Of a DNA stretch of 64,000 bases, positions 60,593 to 64,000 are shown in pieces. The DNA lies in assembly GCA_900542495.1 (NCBI GenBank), contig UQNW01000015.1, positions 1 to 64,000 on the forward strand, written 5' to 3'. The notes under the pieces were generated by a model, which was not told where the DNA came from, made no database searches, and saw only the letters and a list, made by a program, of their open reading frames with translations. Position numbers and translations under genes: made by a program. Positions within the stretch are counted from its first letter, which is position 1. The number at the start of each line of letters is the position of its first letter. This DNA comes from an uncultured Roseburia sp. Lineage in GTDB: Bacteria; Bacillota; Clostridia; Lachnospirales; Lachnospiraceae.

Positions 60593-62067
60593 TGAAAAGA
60601 GGAAGTATAACGGTATTTTCAGCACTTTGTATGAGTTTTGTGCTCTCAGCACTTTTCGTATTACTTGAGGCAGCCAGATTTTATGGGCTGTCCCGGTATG
60701 CGGACTGGAAAGGAAAACAGGGTGTGGAATGTGTGGCAGCCGAATACCAGCCATACTTGTGGGAAGAATTTGAACTGCTCATGCTGGATGGCGGCTATAG
60801 TACAGATTTTTTTGAAATTGGAAATGTGACCGGAAGGATGAAAACGTATCTGGATAAAAACCAGAAACAGAGCGCTTCGGCTGGAAATATGTTCGGAATT
60901 AATCTGTTTCAGGTGGAAACCAGCCATATTTACGAACCGCAATATCTGCTTATCACAGATAATGACGGGGAAGTGTTTTTGGATATGATTTCTTCTTATA
61001 TGAAAAAAAATCTGCCGCGGGAGGCTGCGGAAAAGATCCGTGAGAACTATGTAAATCAAAATGATATAAAGAATCACACTGCCAGAGTGGAGGATACGAT
61101 CGATCATGCAAATCAGAGCATGGAGAGTGCAAAGACGGAAAATCCTGAAAGTGTGGCAGAAATACAGCCTTTGGAGGAAAATCCTCTGGATGTTGCAGAT
61201 GAGATCAGAAAATCCATGAAATTTTCCACACTGGGGCTTGTCGTGGAGAATGCAGGTGATATTTCGACAAAAAGGATGAATCTTGCCGAAGGACTTGAGA
61301 AGCGGACACTCTGTGAGGGAAACATGAATTATGAGGCAGAAGGGGACTGGTATCGAAAAATTCTTGCCTTGGAATATGGATCAGCTCATTTTTCCAATTA
61401 CTGTGATCCAAAAGAAAATCACGCCTTTGCCTATGAACTGGAGTATCTGATCGGTGGTCAGGAGGAAGAAAGGGAAAATCTGGAGATCGTGGTGAACCGT
61501 CTGCTTTTATATCGTTGTGCATCCAATGTAACATATTTGTTATCAGACAGGGATAAGATGCTGCAGTCGGAGACAATTGCTGCGGCGTTGGCAGGTTTTA
61601 CCGGGAATCCGGCGATCGTCAAGGCAGTGCAGATTGCAGTGGTTGGCGCATGGGCGTATATCGAAAGCATTCAGGATATCCGGGCGTTACTTTCTGGTGG
61701 AAAGATCGCGCTGGTAAAGTCCAAGGAGCAGTGGACAACGGATCTGTCTCATCTGTTACAGTCTTTTCAGAATCAGACAAGAGCAAAAGAATGCAGCAAT
61801 GGGCAGAAATATGAAGATTATTTAAAGCAGATTTTATTTTTTGAGGATGATAAGACGTTTGCTTATCGCATGCTCAATGTAATGGAGCAGAATCTGATGC
61901 AGAAAGAGGAATATCGGGACTGCAAAATGGATCATATGATCGTCTGCCTTCAAAGCGAGGTGGAATTTGCAGCCGAACCGCTTTTTTCCAAGTTGTCCTT
62001 TATTGGTAGTGAAAAATTAAAACAATATTCATTTCGAAGAGAGAATCAGATCAACTATATTCCGTAA
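60592..62067 (+). CDS. DUF5702-type protein of the tad locus
   Basis: A 491-residue protein with an N-terminal membrane anchor (about 5-28, GSITVFSALCMSFVLSALFV) followed by a large extracytoplasmic domain. It lacks the E+5 pilin site. The anchor-proximal ITVF pattern resembles TadG/TadE-like proteins and the DUF5702 family found in Lachnospiraceae tad loci. A hydrophobic patch near 340-360 (AALAGFTGNPAIVKAVQIAV) may pack or be a second membrane element. Exact role unknown; probably a minor surface or assembly component. GTG start, overlapping the pilin stop. Confidence 0.75.
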   Translation: MKRGSITVFSALCMSFVLSALFVLLEAARFYGLSRYADWKGKQGVECVAAEYQPYLWEEFELLMLDGGYSTDFFEIGNVTGRMKTYLDKNQKQSASAGNMFGINLFQVETSHIYEPQYLLITDNDGEVFLDMISSYMKKNLPREAAEKIRENYVNQNDIKNHTARVEDTIDHANQSMESAKTENPESVAEIQPLEENPLDVADEIRKSMKFSTLGLVVENAGDISTKRMNLAEGLEKRTLCEGNMNYEAEGDWYRKILALEYGSAHFSNYCDPKENHAFAYELEYLIGGQEEERENLEIVVNRLLLYRCASNVTYLLSDRDKMLQSETIAAALAGFTGNPAIVKAVQIAVVGAWAYIESIQDIRALLSGGKIALVKSKEQWTTDLSHLLQSFQNQTRAKECSNGQKYEDYLKQILFFEDDKTFAYRMLNVMEQNLMQKEEYRDCKMDHMIVCLQSEVEFAAEPLFSKLSFIGSEKLKQYSFRRENQINYIP

Positions 62068-62086
62068 GAAAGGCAGGTGTGTCCGG

Positions 62087-62953
62087 GTGTCTCTTATCTT
62101 CTCCAAAATTATTAAAAAAAGGCAAAAATCTCTCCCTGAAAGTTGCTCTTTTAGGAAAGATCCCTTGCGGATCATTATACCCAAAGAGACACCCGGATGC
62201 GCCTGCCTCACAGGTTCGATGACATTGGAGGCGGCGGTTATCGTACCGGCGCTTGCCTGTCTGTTTGCCTTTGTACTTTTTTTCTTTCGGATGATGCAGG
62301 TGGAACTTAGTGTGCAGAATGCATTAGAAGATACAGGACGCACGCTGGCTGTGTATGCGGCTGTAAAAGACTGTGAGGAGGAAGAATATAAAGTACTCGC
62401 AAAAAGCATTTTTTTGACAAAGGTGCAGCAAGAAGAAAATATTCGTAAATATGTGACAGGAAATGCTCTTGGGATTATTTTCTCAGAATCCTCTTTTTCG
62501 GGAAATGACATTTGTCTTAAGGCTCATTATCAGATGAAATTCCCGGTCGGTCTGCTTGGAAAGAAAGCGTTCTGGATGTCCCAGCAGACAATATACCGCA
62601 AATGGACCGGCTGGAGGGATGAATCTGGAATTAGCGATGAAGACCGTTTTGTATATATTGCAGAGCAGGGCACGGTGTATCATAAAACTTCGGCATGTTC
62701 TTATCTGAATTTGTCAATCCAATCGATAGATCAGGTAAAAGTGGCGGAATACCGCAATGAAAGTGGAGAAAAATACCACCCATGTGAGTATTGCGCGGAT
62801 AAAATTAACAAATTTGGAAAGGTCTATATCACGAATTATGGAATCAAATATCATACTGTATTAAATTGCAGCGGCATTAAGAGAACCATTGAAATGGTGC
62901 GGCTGTCCGAAGTGGAAGGAAAGGGGGCATGTTCAAAATGCTGGCAGGAATAA
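62087..62953 (+). CDS. TadE-like pseudopilin with C-terminal cysteine-rich domain
   Basis: A 288-residue protein. Gly43 precedes SMTLEAAV, placing Glu48 at +5, and a hydrophobic helix (about 49-70) follows, the layout of TadE-type pseudopilins. The C-terminal half (about 190-288) contains two similar units: VYHKTSACSYL with YHPCEYC, and KYHTVLNCSGI with CSKC. The repeated HxxxxC and CxxC motifs suggest metal binding or disulfides outside the membrane. The long pre-cleavage N-terminus (43 residues) is unusual. GTG start with a GGCAGGTG-type site. Confidence 0.8.
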   Translation: MSLIFSKIIKKRQKSLPESCSFRKDPLRIIIPKETPGCACLTGSMTLEAAVIVPALACLFAFVLFFFRMMQVELSVQNALEDTGRTLAVYAAVKDCEEEEYKVLAKSIFLTKVQQEENIRKYVTGNALGIIFSESSFSGNDICLKAHYQMKFPVGLLGKKAFWMSQQTIYRKWTGWRDESGISDEDRFVYIAEQGTVYHKTSACSYLNLSIQSIDQVKVAEYRNESGEKYHPCEYCADKINKFGKVYITNYGIKYHTVLNCSGIKRTIEMVRLSEVEGKGACSKCWQE

Positions 62954-63366
62954 AAATGGCGATTTTGCTGATCGGTCTGTTCCTATGTGCATGGATCGAT
63001 TGGAGGAGAGAACAGGTGAGTATACCGATACTCATCATTGCAGCAATGACGGCGGTATTCATTCATTTGCTTTTACAGGAAGAATCCGTTTTTTATCTGG
63101 TGTCAGGAATGATGATCGGAATAGTAATGCTGCTTTATGGACTGTTTACAAAAGAAAGTATCGGGTATGGAGACGGATGCCTCTTTATGATGACAGGTCT
63201 GTTTCTTGGTTTTTGGGATAATCTTGCATTATTGGTACTGGCATCTGTCTTAGCAGGTGTAAGTGCAGTGCTTCTGCTTCTTATGAAAAAAAGAAAAAAG
63301 CAGGATCGTATACCATTTGTTCCGTTTGTGTTCGTGGCATATGTATGTATGCTGGGTAAGGGGTAA
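62929..63366 (+). CDS. Second A24-type prepilin peptidase
   Basis: A 145-residue membrane protein of four to five segments. The catalytic aspartates are Asp24 in CAWIDWRREQVSIP and Asp82 in IGYGDGCLF. It is shorter than PilD-type enzymes and lacks the N-methylation domain, as in TadV/CpaA. It overlaps the preceding gene by 25 nt. Together with the peptidase at 55413 the operon has two such enzymes, perhaps for the pilin and the TadE-like proteins separately. Confidence 0.85.
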   Translation: MFKMLAGIKMAILLIGLFLCAWIDWRREQVSIPILIIAAMTAVFIHLLLQEESVFYLVSGMMIGIVMLLYGLFTKESIGYGDGCLFMMTGLFLGFWDNLALLVLASVLAGVSAVLLLLMKKRKKQDRIPFVPFVFVAYVCMLGKG

Positions 63367-63448
63367 CAGATTCTGTTTTTATAACATATTTATGATCTGT
63401 AATCACAGTATGAAGTTGATGAAGACAGAAGGGAAAGAAGGGGATAAG

Positions 63449-63658
63449 ATGCGGGGAAGTTTTTCGATAGAGGCATCCCTGATCGTGCCGCTTGTGATTG
63501 CAGTTTTTGTGCTTGCATTGCGGACAGGGATTGATTTGTATGAGGAGACAAGGGCACAAGCAGAGAAAATGAAAACAGAAGTATCATTTGATGTTGTGGA
63601 TACGATGTATCTGCTGGATGAGATCACAGATATTGGAGATTTATTTCATGGAGATTGA
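63449..63658 (+). CDS. Short TadE-like pseudopilin
   Basis: A 69-residue protein starting at ATG 63449 (AAGGGG 5-6 nt upstream). Gly3 precedes SFSIEASL, with Glu8 at +5, and a hydrophobic helix (9-25) follows, so it is a type IVb-like pseudopilin with an almost absent leader. The tail is charged (EETRAQAEKMKTEV). The stop overlaps the next start (ATG 63648). Confidence 0.78.
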   Translation: MRGSFSIEASLIVPLVIAVFVLALRTGIDLYEETRAQAEKMKTEVSFDVVDTMYLLDEITDIGDLFHGD

Positions 63659-64000
63659 ATATAAGAGAGAACTTACAAAAAGTTATATGTGTGTGAAAAC
63701 AGAAAAAGATTTTCTTCCATTTGAAAAAGAGATTCTGGCACGAAACAGGATAGCGGGCATACTGCCCGTGAATACATCTTTTGCGGATCAGGCTGCTGTC
63801 TGCTGGTATGATATTACAGGAATGCAGGCACTGGATCATTGTCTGGAAACGGTAATGTTCGATAATCAGATGTTAACACAGTTTCTTGTCAGCTTGTGTG
63901 GAACGATTGAACAGTTGGAAAATTTTTTGTTAGATCCCGGTCATCTCTGGTTTGCCCCGGAGAGTATTTTTAAAAATAATAAGGATGGAAGTTTCTGGTT
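63648..64000 (+). CDS. DUF6382-type protein, N-terminal part only (runs off the window)
   Basis: The frame is open from ATG 63648 to the window end (about 117 residues: MEIEYKRELTKSYMCVK ... DITGMQALDHCLETVMF). In Lachnospiraceae such N-terminal domains (DUF6382) sit before FHA domains at the end of tad loci, so a C-terminal FHA domain that reads phosphothreonine is expected beyond the window. That would suit the Ser/Thr kinase encoded at 49587-50915. The start overlaps the TadE-like stop by 11 nt. Confidence 0.7.
   Translation, partial: MEIEYKRELTKSYMCVKTEKDFLPFEKEILARNRIAGILPVNTSFADQAAVCWYDITGMQALDHCLETVMFDNQMLTQFLVSLCGTIEQLENFLLDPGHLWFAPESIFKNNKDGSFW

Overview
The window reads as a chromosomal segment of a motile, potentially spore-forming Gram-positive anaerobe of the Lachnospiraceae (Roseburia/Agathobacter type). 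The clues are moderate GC, strong AGGAGG-type ribosome binding sites, a flagellin with a FliS-like partner, BofA and CwlD sporulation-type proteins, a Gram-positive Tad (Flp pilus) locus with DUF5702 and DUF6382 proteins, a fru PTS operon, glycogen branching enzyme, and T-box and manganese riboswitch control. The genus is an inference from protein style; no rRNA is present to confirm it. I see no tRNA, rRNA, CRISPR array, insertion sequence or prophage.

Layout. 0.2-1.7 kb: a two-cupin protein and a histidine-type phosphatase. 1.9-6.8 kb: fructose operon fruR-fruK-fruA-HPr followed by a badly deleted ptsI remnant; three TGACGGA repeats surround its promoter. 6.9-11.5 kb: an amidohydrolase whose ribosome binding site sits in a hairpin, a HipA-like kinase fragment, a structured ~208-nt non-coding element, and a GH3 beta-glucosidase. 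11.7-20.2 kb: a phosphate regulon, pstSCAB-phoU, a Na/Pi cotransporter and a PhoB/PhoR-type two-component pair, with two Pho-box arrays of TTTACA repeats phased at 11 bp. PstS looks circularly permuted. 20.4-28.9 kb: SWIM/SNF2 helicase, manganese riboswitch with mntP and a Ca/Na exchanger, a zinc-ribbon protein, and a T-box leader with metG. 29.0-41.7 kb: a second two-component system with a HAD phosphatase, an aconitase-family hydratase, an AI-2E-type permease, a large TPR/P-loop protein, glgB, and a small EamA protein. 41.8-55.3 kb: a 1054-residue protein with a flagellar-type promoter, cwlD, a GH18 protein, a minus-strand operon (Ser/Thr kinase fused to a P-loop domain, a second P-loop protein, a CpaB-like SAF protein and a 67-residue protein), mecA, a DUF1858 protein, flagellin, fliS, a DUF2508 protein and bofA. 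55.4-64.0 kb: the Tad pilus operon, running off the window end.

How it fits together. The plus-strand Tad operon has two prepilin peptidases, TadZ, CpaF, TadB, TadC, a Flp pilin, DUF5702, two TadE-like proteins and a DUF6382 protein, but no CpaB. The only CpaB-like gene is in the minus-strand kinase operon, so the two operons are probably one split Tad system with a kinase/ATPase regulatory arm. The most unusual observation is that several genes at 48-56 kb have no ATG, GTG or TTG at ribosome-binding-site distance; ATT (once GTT) sits there instead. This could be deliberate weak initiation, programmed frameshifting, or mutation/assembly error, and should be checked first.
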